DNA of 62,344 bases from Labrenzia sp. DG1229 (GTDB taxonomy: Bacteria; Pseudomonadota; Alphaproteobacteria; Rhizobiales; Stappiaceae): contig NZ_KI928933.1 of the NCBI RefSeq assembly GCF_000521215.1, forward strand, positions 116,164 to 178,507. The letters are read 5' to 3'. Of this stretch, positions 7,783 through 16,292 are shown piece by piece (positions within the stretch are counted from its first letter, which is position 1; each line of letters opens with the position of its first letter). The notes beneath the pieces are model-generated. The model did not search any database, had not been told where the DNA came from, and worked only from the letters and a program-made list of their open reading frames with translations. Position numbers and translations under genes: made by a program.

Positions 7783-8940
7783 GTGAACGCGCCGCCAGAA
7801 ACAACCGTTCCGTCCAGGATGAAAGCCTGGGTTCTCGGCGATCCGGACGACATAAAACTCGTGGACAAGGATGTTCCCGTACCCGGAAAGGCGGAAGCCC
7901 TGGTCCGGATCGATGCCGTTGCCATCTGCGCGACCGATCTGGAAATCCTGACTTACGGAACACCGGCCCTGATCGAAGGTGGCCCGCCATTCAACAAGAA
8001 CTTCACCCCGGGGCATGAATATATGGGGACCATCGCGGCGCTGGGGCCGGGCGTTGACGAATTCAGTGTCGGAGACCGGGTCACCGTCGAAATCCATGCA
8101 GGGTGCGGCCAATGCAAGCGTTGTCGCATGGGCATGTACACCTCATGCCACAACTACGGCAAAAACTACGGCGACCAGGACAAGGGTCACCGGGCCAACG
8201 GCTTCACGACCAATGGTGGCTTCGCCCAATATGCAGTGAACAATATCAACACCATGATCAAGGTGCCGGACACAATGTCCGACGAGGAAGCCACGCTTGT
8301 GGTGACCGCCGGAACCTCGATGTATGGCCTGACCGAACTGGGCGGCCTTGTCGCCGGTGAAAGTGTTGTTGTGATCGGCCCCGGCCCCATCGGTCTCCTG
8401 GCTGTTGCGGTCGCCAAGTCGCTCGGCGCTTCGCCCGTTGTTCTCGTGGGGACACGCGAAAACCGGAACAGGATCGGCCTGGAACTAGGCGCCGACGTTA
8501 CCATAGATGCAAGAAACGAAGACGTCGTTGCCCGTATCATGGAGCTCACCGGAGGCAAGGGTGCCGACTACGTGGTCGACTGCGCGGGCAGCGAAACGAC
8601 GGTCAACCAGGCTGTGCACATGACCAACCGCGGCGGCAAGATCTGTCTTGCCGCGTTCCCGAAGAAGCCGGTCGAATTCGACCTCGGGTATCTCGCGGTC
8701 AACAACATCTATCTCTACGGCATTCGCGGCGAGGGCAGGTCCGCCACCCACCGGGCCATGGCCTTCATGGCCGAGAAACGGTTCGACGCCACCAAGATCC
8801 ATACCCATACGTTTCCGATGGAAGACCTTCCCACGGCATTGAAATACGCGCGCGAGCGTATCGACGATGCCATCAAGGTGGTCGTGTCCATGAAGGATAG
8901 TCACGCGGCAGAAAACGCCGCGGCAAAAGGAGCTGTTTGA
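7783..8940 (+). CDS. Zinc-dependent medium-chain alcohol/polyol dehydrogenase
   Basis: A 385-aa MDR-superfamily dehydrogenase. ICATDLEI and PGHEYMG carry catalytic-zinc ligand positions. The structural-zinc lobe GCGQCKRCRMGMYTSC has four cysteines, and VIGPGPIGLLAVAVA is the NAD-binding Rossmann turn. It is most like the sorbitol/threonine/xylitol dehydrogenase-type enzymes and oxidises a secondary alcohol with NAD. The GTG at 7783 is chosen because AGGGAGG lies just upstream. The stop overlaps the next ATG (TGATG). It opens a catabolic operon probably controlled by the divergent GntR regulator. The substrate is unknown. Confidence 0.9.
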   Translation: MNAPPETTVPSRMKAWVLGDPDDIKLVDKDVPVPGKAEALVRIDAVAICATDLEILTYGTPALIEGGPPFNKNFTPGHEYMGTIAALGPGVDEFSVGDRVTVEIHAGCGQCKRCRMGMYTSCHNYGKNYGDQDKGHRANGFTTNGGFAQYAVNNINTMIKVPDTMSDEEATLVVTAGTSMYGLTELGGLVAGESVVVIGPGPIGLLAVAVAKSLGASPVVLVGTRENRNRIGLELGADVTIDARNEDVVARIMELTGGKGADYVVDCAGSETTVNQAVHMTNRGGKICLAAFPKKPVEFDLGYLAVNNIYLYGIRGEGRSATHRAMAFMAEKRFDATKIHTHTFPMEDLPTALKYARERIDDAIKVVVSMKDSHAAENAAAKGAV

Positions 8941-9863
8941 TGTCAAAAGCCCGCCGCGGGATTTATGCCGCTGCCGTAACACCCTTTGACGATCAGGGCA
9001 GTGTGGATGCCGGCAAACTGATCGCCTATTGCCGCCACCTTGTGAGCGAGGGCGGTTGCGACGGCATTGCGCCGACGGGAACGACCGGCGAGGGCAATTC
9101 CATCGCAGCAAGGGATCGGCTGACACTTCCCGCTGCCTTCGCGTCCGCTGGTTTCGCCGCCGATCAGGTGATTTTCGGAACCGGCGCCTGCGCAGCAGAC
9201 GATGCGGTCGCCTATACACGCGCTTCGCTTGAGGCCGGTTTTCCGAACGTCCTCGTCCTGCCGCCGTTCTACTACAAGAATCCGAGCGACGAGGGGCTCC
9301 ATGCCTACTACGCACGCCTGATCGACAGGGTGAATTCCGATGCATTGCGGATCTATCTCTACCACTTTCCGCAAATGTCCATGACGCCCTTGTCTCCGAC
9401 GCTTGTGGCAGGTCTGAAAGGAGAATTCGGGCCGATTATCGCCGGACTGAAGGATTCAAGCGGAGACTTTTCACAGTCCACCGCATTTGTAGACGCCACA
9501 GGTGGCATCGATGGAGACTTCGACGTCTATCCTTCCAGCGAGGCCATGGTTTTCGATGCTCTGGATGCAAAATGTGCCGGCATCATTTCAGGATCGACAA
9601 ACGCCTTCGGTGACATCGTTCGCGCTGCGCTGACCGCATCGGGGGAAAACCGGGAACAGGCTTTTGAACACGTCAAGGCCGCACGTGCCACCGCCGCCAA
9701 ATACCCATTGATGGCGGCGATGAAACAACTGGAAGCCTGGCGAGCGGGCGACGACAGCTGGACACGCATGGCACCTCCACTCGTCGCACTCAATGACAGT
9801 CAGAAAGCCGCGCTGCGCGCCGATCTGGGCGCGCTCCTCAGCGCGCGAGACGCTGCAGAATAG
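8940..9863 (+). CDS. Dihydrodipicolinate synthase (DapA)/N-acetylneuraminate lyase family protein
   Basis: A 307-aa class I aldolase-fold enzyme. The pyruvate-binding PTGTTGEGNS motif is at residues 45-54, the catalytic tyrosine is Tyr141 (YHFP), and the Schiff-base lysine is Lys171 in GLKDSSGD. Coupling to an alcohol dehydrogenase and a TRAP transporter argues for a catabolic 2-keto-acid aldolase or dehydratase rather than lysine biosynthesis. ATG 8940 overlaps the dehydrogenase stop; an in-frame TTG at 8937 is the alternative. The exact reaction cannot be assigned. Confidence 0.9.
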   Translation: MSKARRGIYAAAVTPFDDQGSVDAGKLIAYCRHLVSEGGCDGIAPTGTTGEGNSIAARDRLTLPAAFASAGFAADQVIFGTGACAADDAVAYTRASLEAGFPNVLVLPPFYYKNPSDEGLHAYYARLIDRVNSDALRIYLYHFPQMSMTPLSPTLVAGLKGEFGPIIAGLKDSSGDFSQSTAFVDATGGIDGDFDVYPSSEAMVFDALDAKCAGIISGSTNAFGDIVRAALTASGENREQAFEHVKAARATAAKYPLMAAMKQLEAWRAGDDSWTRMAPPLVALNDSQKAALRADLGALLSARDAAE

Positions 9864-9880
9864 TTCCAACGGAGACGACC

Positions 9881-10360
9881 ATGGCACAAGCCCAACGGGC
9901 AAAGCCCGGACCCAACCACATCGAGACGGCAACCGATCCCGCAGCTTTCGCCCACTGGCCGGAAGGTCTTTACGGGGCAATGAAAACCGAAGAGTTCAAT
10001 GGCGTTGTCGGATCCACACTGGTTTCCGAAACGGACCAGGTGCGCGTCTGGCATCTTCGCCTGCCACCGGGCAAACGCTGTCCGTTCCATCGCCACGTAA
10101 ACCCGTATTTCTGGTCGGCGCACAGGGCCGGGAAAGCGCGCGGGTACTTTTCCAGCGGCGAGATCAAGGATGTCGAGCATTACGAGGGTGAAACCAGGCA
10201 TTTACTTCTACGGAGAAGGCGAGTACATGCTCCATTCAGTCGAAACATCGGTGACACTGAACTGCTGTTCACGACCGTCGAATTTCTCGATGGGCCGAAT
10301 ACACCCCTTGAGGTGCCGGACAGCGTCCGGCTGCAGGTCCCCGGCGCAACAGCCGCGTAA
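9881..10360 (+). CDS. Small cupin-like protein carrying a compensated double frameshift
   Basis: The frame has GKRCPFHRHVNPYFW, resembling the cupin G-x-x-x-P-x-H-x-H metal-binding motif, and ends in IGDTELLFTTVEFLDG. Between about 10200 and 10245 the protein-like reading (YFYGEGEYMLHSVE) is in the +1 frame instead. Removing one T from TTT at 10201-10203 and adding one A to AAA at 10243-10245 gives a smooth protein: ETRHYFYGEGEYMLHSVE, then NIGDTE. As written, residues about 108-121 are replaced by an Arg-rich stretch. This is either two homopolymer length errors or a genuine compensated pair. It lies 17 bp after the DapA-like gene, in the same operon. The function is unknown beyond the fold. 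Confidence 0.7.
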   Translation: MAQAQRAKPGPNHIETATDPAAFAHWPEGLYGAMKTEEFNGVVGSTLVSETDQVRVWHLRLPPGKRCPFHRHVNPYFWSAHRAGKARGYFSSGEIKDVEHYEGETRHLLLRRRRVHAPFSRNIGDTELLFTTVEFLDGPNTPLEVPDSVRLQVPGATAA

Positions 10361-10366
10361 CGAATT

Positions 10367-10422
10367 GGGAGACCGGCCCCGTTCAAGAAGGCCGGCTCCC
10401 GGTGGCACCGCTGATCCGGTGC
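10367..10422 (+). promoter_or_regulatory. Tandem hairpins in front of the TRAP receptor gene
   Basis: GGGAG-a-CCGGCC (10367-10378) pairs with GGCCGG-CTCCC (10390-10400), 11 pairs with one bulge. A second stem follows: GCACCG (10405-10410) with CGGTGC (10417-10422). No T-run follows, so an mRNA-stability or processing role is likelier than termination. Confidence 0.5.
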
Positions 10423-10450
10423 ATTTGAACAATGTTCACGGGAGGAATCC

Positions 10451-11512
10451 ATGAAGAAGATAATCGCCAGTACCACTTTGGCAACAACGCTTGCCTTGGC
10501 GGGCACTTCGGCCGTCGCCGAGGAAATCACGTTGCGTATCGGTTCCGGACACCCGCCCGGTGTCGTCTATGCCGGGCTGATGATCGACTATTTTCAGCCC
10601 GAACTGAAACGGCGCGTCGAAGAACGCACCGACCATACGATCAACTTCGTGGAAGGCTACTCCGGCTCAATCGTCAAGGTCACCGAAGTCCTGGAAGGCG
10701 TCCAGGACGGCATCATCGACATTGGCGGTATGTGCTACTGCTTCGAGCCGTCCAATCTGCCGCTGCATGCGTTCCAGGTCATGATGCCCTTCGGCACGAT
10801 GGACCCGGTTCAGTCCCTGCAGATTGCCCAGGACGTTTATGCCGAAGTTCCCTATCTGACGGATGTCTTCCCGCAGAAGTTCAACCAGGTCCTGCTGTCC
10901 CGCATCGCCGACGGCGGCTACAATCTCGGCACGTCGTTTTCCTGGGAAAAGCTTGCAGATCTGAAAGACCAGAAGATCGCCGGGGCGGGGCTCAATCTGA
11001 ACTGGCTGAAATACGCCGGTGTTTCGCCTGTCCAGTCGTCGCTGGCCACCGCCTATACGGAAATGAATACCAACGTTTACGAAGGCTGGATCATGTTCCC
11101 GTCGGCATGGGTAAACCTCAAGCTCTATGAACCGGGTCCCTACTATACCCTGATCGGATTCGGCTCGATGACCTGGCACGGCCTTACCATCAATCAGGAT
11201 ACCTACAACGAACTGCCCGACGACGTTAAGGAGATCCTGCATGAAGTCGCAGCAGACTACGAAGAGCAGACCGGGATCGTGAACCAGAAGGAATACGCGC
11301 GGCTGGTTGAAGAACTGCGCGAACTCATCACGGTGACCGAAATAGACCCGGCGGTTCGCGAGGCCTGGGCGGAAAGCCTGAAGGACTGGCCACAACAGAT
11401 GGCCGATGACCTTGAAGGCCAGGGTTTGCCGGCCAAACAGGTGCTGAACCTGGTACTCGATAAGGCCGAGGACCGGGGCTACAACTGGCCGGTCCGCTAC
11501 GAGATCAAGTAA
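10451..11512 (+). CDS. TRAP transporter periplasmic substrate-binding protein (DctP family)
   Basis: A 353-aa secreted receptor. The Sec signal peptide spans about residues 1-23 with an AVA cleavage site before EEITLRIGSGHPPG. The body has the DctP layout, including a central FVEGYSGSIVKVTEVLEGVQDGIIDIG region and the WHG-containing second lobe. It binds an organic acid in the periplasm and hands it to the DctQM permease encoded next. GGAGG sits before the ATG. A strong terminator-like hairpin directly after the gene should make receptor mRNA exceed permease mRNA. The ligand is unknown; a carboxylate related to the ADH and DapA-like enzymes upstream is the natural guess. Confidence 0.92.
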   Translation: MKKIIASTTLATTLALAGTSAVAEEITLRIGSGHPPGVVYAGLMIDYFQPELKRRVEERTDHTINFVEGYSGSIVKVTEVLEGVQDGIIDIGGMCYCFEPSNLPLHAFQVMMPFGTMDPVQSLQIAQDVYAEVPYLTDVFPQKFNQVLLSRIADGGYNLGTSFSWEKLADLKDQKIAGAGLNLNWLKYAGVSPVQSSLATAYTEMNTNVYEGWIMFPSAWVNLKLYEPGPYYTLIGFGSMTWHGLTINQDTYNELPDDVKEILHEVAADYEEQTGIVNQKEYARLVEELRELITVTEIDPAVREAWAESLKDWPQQMADDLEGQGLPAKQVLNLVLDKAEDRGYNWPVRYEIK

Positions 11513-11529
11513 CAACACGCAGCCAACTG

Positions 11530-11562
11530 ATGCTGCGGCCGGACAGGCTGCAGCATGTTTTT
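11530..11562 (+). terminator. Intercistronic terminator/attenuator between the DctP and DctQ genes
   Basis: ATGCTGCGGCC (11530-11540) pairs with GGCTGCAGCAT (11546-11556), 11 pairs including one G-U, with loop GGACA. A GTTTTTT tract follows. This is a classical intrinsic terminator inside an operon and should act as a partial terminator. Confidence 0.75.
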
Positions 11563-11617
11563 TCCCTCCAGGCGATGCGGCCTTGCCGCGGCCGACCTTC
11601 GAAACGGCTGAAGATCC

Positions 11618-12118
11618 ATGTTCCTGATCAGGGTGACCGACCACCTTACGAAACTTCTCATGATCCTGGCCGCCGCCTGGGCGTTTATCCTGTGTTTTTT
11701 CATTCTTGCGGACATCATCTTCCGCGCGCTGAACATGCCGCTGCAAGGCACAAAGGAGATCGTCGCCAATTCGGTCGTGATGATCGTTTTCCTGCAACTG
11801 GGGTTCGCGGTCCGCTCCGGGTCGATGCTAAAGGCGGATTTCCTGATCGACGCCTTCAACCCGACTCTCCGCAAATTCATCGTGGTTTTGGGTCTTCTTC
11901 TTGGAGCCGTCTTCTTCCTGTTCCTGATGAAAGCCGGCATCAAACCGGCACTCAGGTCCTTCGCCAATGGAGAATTCGATGGCGAGGGCGCATTGCGCGT
12001 GCCGGTCTGGCCGGCACGATTCACGATCATCTTTGGCAGCGGCCTGGCTGCCTTCAACTATCTCCTGTTGGCGGTTATCGAAGCCTTTGGCTTATCCGAC
12101 CGCCTGAAATTCCGGTGA
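11618..12118 (+). CDS. TRAP transporter small permease subunit (DctQ family)
   Basis: A 166-aa inner-membrane protein with four hydrophobic helices and the family pattern around MIVFLQLGFAVRSGSMLKADFLID. It forms the sodium-driven TRAP permease with DctM. It is encoded 105 bp after the receptor gene, downstream of the attenuator, and 12 bp before the DctM gene. Confidence 0.9.
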   Translation: MFLIRVTDHLTKLLMILAAAWAFILCFFILADIIFRALNMPLQGTKEIVANSVVMIVFLQLGFAVRSGSMLKADFLIDAFNPTLRKFIVVLGLLLGAVFFLFLMKAGIKPALRSFANGEFDGEGALRVPVWPARFTIIFGSGLAAFNYLLLAVIEAFGLSDRLKFR

Positions 12119-12130
12119 GGGCAACGCTTC

Positions 12131-13468
12131 TTGTTTGATTTCGGGACTGCCCTCATTGTCATCGGAAGTTTGCTGGGACTTGTACTGCTCGGCGTTCATG
12201 TAGCCGTCGCACTCGGTATTTCCAGCGCGGTCGGGATCTATCTGGTGACCGGCAAGATGCGCATCGTGGAGGCAACCGTTGCCTCAACTGCTGCGGAAGC
12301 TCTCCGCGACTTCACCTTCGCGGTGATCCCGCTTTTCATGCTTATGGGTGAATTTATCGGCCGATCCGGGGCGATCACCGATGTCTACAATGGCATCAAC
12401 CGGGGCATCCGGCGCCTGCCCGGCCGCCTCGCCATAGCAACCGTTCTCGGCAATACGATATTCTCCTTTGTGACCGGTGTGTCGATTGCCTCTGCTGCCG
12501 CCTTTTCGCGTATTGCCTATCCGGAAATGAAAGCCTTCAACTACAGGCGTGGTTTCGCGCTCGGCGCAATCGCGGGTTCCAGCTGCCTTGGCATGCTGAT
12601 CCCGCCGTCAGTGCTGATGATTGTCTGGGGCATCCTGACCGAGCAGTCGATCGGCCGACTTTTTCTCGCGGGCGTTTTGCCCGGCATCCTGCTGGCAACT
12701 CTGTTCCTCGGCTACATTATCGTTTCTGCCATCATGAACCCGGAGATTGTCGGTGAGAACCGTTCCGGTTCACAGCAACGGGAAGTTGCCGCCGACCGGA
12801 TCGAGATGAGTACCGGCCAGTTCCTGTCCAGCATGACCGGTGTCTTTGGCATCATCCTTGCCGTGCTTGGCGGCATCTGGTTCGGAATTTTTACTCCCAC
12901 GGAAGGTGCCGGAGCCGGCGCGGCACTGGCCCTGCTGTTTGCCATGACAAAGGGACTGACCTGGCCGCAATTCATGCAAGCGGTCTATGCCGTCGGCAAG
13001 ACCGCGGCCCCAATTCTGATCCTGCTGTTCTGCGCAGCCCTCTATTCCCGAACACTGGCCATGACCGGCGTGACAACAGCCATTCGCGAGTATTTCATCT
13101 CCTCCGGATTGGAGGCATGGCAGGTGCTGACCGTCATCCTGCTGATCTGGTTCATTCTGGGCATGGTCATTGACAGTATTTCGATCATGCTGCTGACGGT
13201 TCCGATCGTCGAACCTATCGCGGTTGCCTTTGGTTTCGACCGTCTGAGTTTTGCGATTGTCGGCATCCTGGCAATCGAGGCTGGACTCCTGACCCCACCA
13301 TTCGGTCTGCTTGTCTATACGGTCAAGGCAGCCATCGAGGACCCCGAGGTCGGTGTGCAGGAAATCTTTCTCAGTTCGATCCCCTATTGGGGGATCATGC
13401 TGTTTGCCGCCATCCTGCTGATCGCCTTTCCGCAAATCGCCAACTGGCTCCCTGAAACCCTGATGTAG
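12131..13468 (+). CDS. TRAP transporter large permease subunit (DctM family)
   Basis: A 445-aa inner-membrane protein with about 12 hydrophobic segments. DctM hallmarks include AVIPLFMLMGEFIGRSG, GVSIASAAAFSRI and LIPPSVLMIVWGILTEQSIGRLFLAG. It is the transport channel of the TRAP system. The only suitable in-frame start is TTG 12131, with a GAGGGC-like ribosome site overlapping the end of the DctQ gene. Confidence 0.93.
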   Translation: MFDFGTALIVIGSLLGLVLLGVHVAVALGISSAVGIYLVTGKMRIVEATVASTAAEALRDFTFAVIPLFMLMGEFIGRSGAITDVYNGINRGIRRLPGRLAIATVLGNTIFSFVTGVSIASAAAFSRIAYPEMKAFNYRRGFALGAIAGSSCLGMLIPPSVLMIVWGILTEQSIGRLFLAGVLPGILLATLFLGYIIVSAIMNPEIVGENRSGSQQREVAADRIEMSTGQFLSSMTGVFGIILAVLGGIWFGIFTPTEGAGAGAALALLFAMTKGLTWPQFMQAVYAVGKTAAPILILLFCAALYSRTLAMTGVTTAIREYFISSGLEAWQVLTVILLIWFILGMVIDSISIMLLTVPIVEPIAVAFGFDRLSFAIVGILAIEAGLLTPPFGLLVYTVKAAIEDPEVGVQEIFLSSIPYWGIMLFAAILLIAFPQIANWLPETLM

Positions 13469-13484
13469 ATTACCGGAGGAAAAC

Positions 13485-13790
13485 ATGCCCGCTTACTGGA
13501 TGGCGCGCGCCAGGATCAACGATCCGGTCGAATACAAGAAATACACCGACCTTGTTCCGGATATCATCGCGCATCATGGAGGCAAGGTTCTTGCACGCGG
13601 CGGCGACTACGAGATAATGGAAGGACCAGACCATTTCCATCGTTTCGTGGTCATTGAATTCCCAACTCTTGAAGCCGGCGTCAATTGCTTCAAGTCGGAT
13701 GAGTACCAACAGGCAGCTGCCCATCGAAGGGCGAACGGGGCCGGTGAAGTTCAGACCGTCGTCGTTGAATCCGGGGATGCAACCGTCTGA
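13485..13790 (+). CDS. DUF1330 family protein
   Basis: A 101-aa dimeric alpha+beta-barrel-type small protein with the family features YWMARARINDPVEYKKY and GGDYEIMEGPDHFHRFVVIEFPT. DUF1330 members have a ferredoxin-like fold and no established biochemical role. It is the fourth gene in the TRAP cluster, preceded by GGAGG, and sits just before the quinone oxidoreductase. Confidence 0.9.
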   Translation: MPAYWMARARINDPVEYKKYTDLVPDIIAHHGGKVLARGGDYEIMEGPDHFHRFVVIEFPTLEAGVNCFKSDEYQQAAAHRRANGAGEVQTVVVESGDATV

Positions 13791-13816
13791 TCACTTCCAG
13801 CACATTGGAGATCGCC

Positions 13817-14791
13817 ATGCAGGCGCAACGTATCATGCTGACCGGGCAAGGAGCGCCCGAAGTCATGAAGATGGAACCCTTCGACGTTCCACCACCAGGC
13901 AAGGGCGAAGTCCAGATCGAGCAGACGGCCATCGGCCTGAACTACATGGACATTTATCAGCGCTCAGGTCACTACCCGCTCGTCATTCCGAGCCCGCTCG
14001 GACTTGAGGCCGCCGGCCGGATCACAGCACTCGGTCCCGAGGTGGAAGGGTTCAGCGTCGGCGATCGCGTCGTCTATGGCGGCGTGCTGGGCGCTTATGC
14101 AACAGTGCGCAACGCACCGTCGGCACGCATTCTGAAGATACCCGATGGCATCACGGACCAGACCGCCGCCGCCGTCCTGATGAAGGGCATGACCGCTGAG
14201 TATCTGCTGGAACGCTGCTTCAAGGTCCAGTCCGGGCAGGATGTCCTGTTTTTTGCAGCGTCCGGAGGCGTCGGCCAGCTTGCCGGTCAGTGGGGCAAGT
14301 ATCTCGGAGCCCGAATGATCGGCGTCACCTCCGGCGCGGAGAGCTGTGCCACGATCAAAACACTGGGCTATGCGGACGCGATCGACCGGACATCGGAAAA
14401 CATTGCGGAACGTGTCGGACAGCTGACAGATGGCAAGGGCGTATCGGTGGTCTTTGACAGTATCGGCAAGGCAACATTCGACACTTCCATCGCTTCGCTT
14501 GCCACTTACGGCATGTTCGTTTCCTTCGGTGCAACGACGGGAGAGGCCCCGCCCGTGCCGCCCAGCCTGTTGCAGAAGGCCGGTTCACTTTATTTCACCC
14601 GCCCGACGCTGGCGAACTATGTCGGCCCGCGTGCGGATCTCGAGCACTCGGCAAACCGGGTCTTCAACATGATCCTGGCAGGTCATCTGTCGGTGAACAT
14701 CAACCAGACGTGGCCGCTCAGGGAAGTTGTCGAGGCGCACAGGGCACTGGAGGCGGGAACAACGACGGGGTCGTCCCTGCTGTTGCCCTAG
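13817..14791 (+). CDS. Quinone oxidoreductase / zinc-free MDR family NADPH dehydrogenase
   Basis: A 324-aa protein of the medium-chain dehydrogenase superfamily without the zinc-ligand cysteines. Quinone-reductase features are visible: IEQTAIGLNYMDIYQRSGHYP near the N-terminus and the NADPH loop VLFFAASGGVGQLAGQWGKYLGA. The ATG at 13817 has GGAG six bases upstream; the in-frame ATG at 13805 is less likely. It probably reduces an enone or quinone in the pathway served by the cluster. Confidence 0.9.
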   Translation: MQAQRIMLTGQGAPEVMKMEPFDVPPPGKGEVQIEQTAIGLNYMDIYQRSGHYPLVIPSPLGLEAAGRITALGPEVEGFSVGDRVVYGGVLGAYATVRNAPSARILKIPDGITDQTAAAVLMKGMTAEYLLERCFKVQSGQDVLFFAASGGVGQLAGQWGKYLGARMIGVTSGAESCATIKTLGYADAIDRTSENIAERVGQLTDGKGVSVVFDSIGKATFDTSIASLATYGMFVSFGATTGEAPPVPPSLLQKAGSLYFTRPTLANYVGPRADLEHSANRVFNMILAGHLSVNINQTWPLREVVEAHRALEAGTTTGSSLLLP

Positions 14792-14800
14792 GGCCTGTCA

Positions 14801-16192
14801 GTGAAACTCTCCCTGGCCCCAGCAGCATTGATCGTCGCGGCTCTCGCTGCCGCGACCCTGATGGCCTTCGGGTTCCAGTCGGAGGCAACACGGCAAGATC
14901 TCTTTCTCGTAGCCGGGACCGGGCTCTTTTCGATCGCCCTGTTCGCGACACGGGTAGTCCCCGACATCGTAGCCACCTTGCTGGTGTTTCTGATCAGCCT
15001 CGCCGTTGCGGTCGCACCGGCCGGAATCGTCTTTTCAGGACTTGCGTCCGGGGGATTCTGGCTTCTCGTCGGAGGCATCGTACTGGGCGTCGCGGTCGTT
15101 ACCACGGGGCTCGGGACGCAAATCTCGAACCGGATGCTCGCGCTTTCGGGCCTGTCCTATCAGAGGGCCGTTCTGGTCGTGGCAACAGCCGGGTTCCTGC
15201 TTGGCATTCTCATTCCCTCCACCATTCCACGCGTGCTGATCCTGATCCCGGTCGCCATATCACTTGGTACTTCTCTCGGGTTTCCTGCGGGAAGCCGCGG
15301 GACGATGGGTCTTTGCGCCACAGCTGCCGTCGGCACCTTGTTGCCGACCTACGCCATCTACACGGCCAACCTGCCGACAATCGTCCAGTTTGGCGCTCTG
15401 GAAAGCCTGTATGGCCTGAAAACGACCTATTCCGGTTATTTTCTGGCCCAGTTTCCGGTCAATCTGCTGCGCTTTGCCGTCCTTCTGGCCGTCTTGTGGC
15501 GGTTCAGCACGGACAAACCCGATCCACAACACATCCAGCCCGGCGCCGGAGCAAAGCTGACGGCACCCCAGACACGTCTTCTCGTGCTGCTCGTGTGCGC
15601 AATCACGCTCTGGGCGAGCGACTTCGCGCACGGTATCCAGCCAGCCTGGATCGCACTCGCGGTTGCCACTCTCGTGCTCTGGCCGAAAATGGAAATTCTT
15701 CCCAAGTCCGCGATGAAGGACAAGATTGACCTCACACCGGCACTGCTGTTCAGCGCGATCTTTTGCGTCAGCGCGCTTGCCCGTCACGTCGGTCTGGATG
15801 TTGCGCTGGCCAATACACTGATCGGGAAGCTGGCCTTGGAGCCGGGTCGGGATTTCTGGAACATCTATGCCGTATTCGGGTTTTCCGTCGTGTTGTCGCA
15901 TCTGACAACGGCACCGGCTGCGCCGCTCGTTCTTGCGCCGTTTGCCGAACCGCTGGCAACGGCGACCGGTTTGCCGATCGTAACTGTCGCAATGGTCCAG
16001 ATGATCGGGATTGCGAGCCCGCTTCTGCCCTACCAGGCGCCTCCACTTCTCATTGCCATGTCGCTTGCCGATATCTCCACCGGGTTGCTAACCCGGATCT
16101 GCCTGGCACTTTTTGCCGCCGTTGTGCTTTTGGGGCTGCCACTGACGATATTCTGGTGGCAGCTGACGGGCTTGTTGCCCGCGAATGGGTGA
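14801..16192 (+). CDS. SLC13/DASS-type anion permease
   Basis: A 463-aa polytopic membrane protein with about 11-12 hydrophobic segments. SHLTTAPAAPLVLAPFAEPLA resembles the second hairpin/SNT-like repeat of sodium:dicarboxylate symporters, and a mid-N-terminal STIPRVLILIPVAISL could be the first. Transport of dicarboxylates or sulfate-like anions is the family role. The start is GTG 14801. It follows the quinone oxidoreductase by 9 bp, making it a second transporter for the same operon. Confidence 0.82.
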   Translation: MKLSLAPAALIVAALAAATLMAFGFQSEATRQDLFLVAGTGLFSIALFATRVVPDIVATLLVFLISLAVAVAPAGIVFSGLASGGFWLLVGGIVLGVAVVTTGLGTQISNRMLALSGLSYQRAVLVVATAGFLLGILIPSTIPRVLILIPVAISLGTSLGFPAGSRGTMGLCATAAVGTLLPTYAIYTANLPTIVQFGALESLYGLKTTYSGYFLAQFPVNLLRFAVLLAVLWRFSTDKPDPQHIQPGAGAKLTAPQTRLLVLLVCAITLWASDFAHGIQPAWIALAVATLVLWPKMEILPKSAMKDKIDLTPALLFSAIFCVSALARHVGLDVALANTLIGKLALEPGRDFWNIYAVFGFSVVLSHLTTAPAAPLVLAPFAEPLATATGLPIVTVAMVQMIGIASPLLPYQAPPLLIAMSLADISTGLLTRICLALFAAVVLLGLPLTIFWWQLTGLLPANG

Positions 16193-16202
16193 GAATCACA
16201 AT

Positions 16203-16241
16203 ATCAATAATTTTGATCCTTGGAATCACATCTTATAATTT
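16203..16241 (+). promoter_or_regulatory. Promoter with LysR box for the flavin reductase gene
   Basis: The inverted repeat ATCAATAATTTTGAT (16203-16217) fits the LysR pattern T-N11-A. Its last five bases (TTGAT) are the start of a -35-like element. TTATAATTT follows after exactly 15 bases, at 16233-16241. The same layout occurs before the monooxygenase gene at 17751. Confidence 0.55.
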
Positions 16242-16292
16242 GTCATAATGTCGCACCTCACTATGTTCGAAAGCAACCAAAGGAGGGGATCA

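Noticed and set aside
10667..11797. Long minus-strand frame opposite the DctP and DctQ genes
   Set aside because: It runs across two clear plus-strand genes and the terminator and has no protein-like features.
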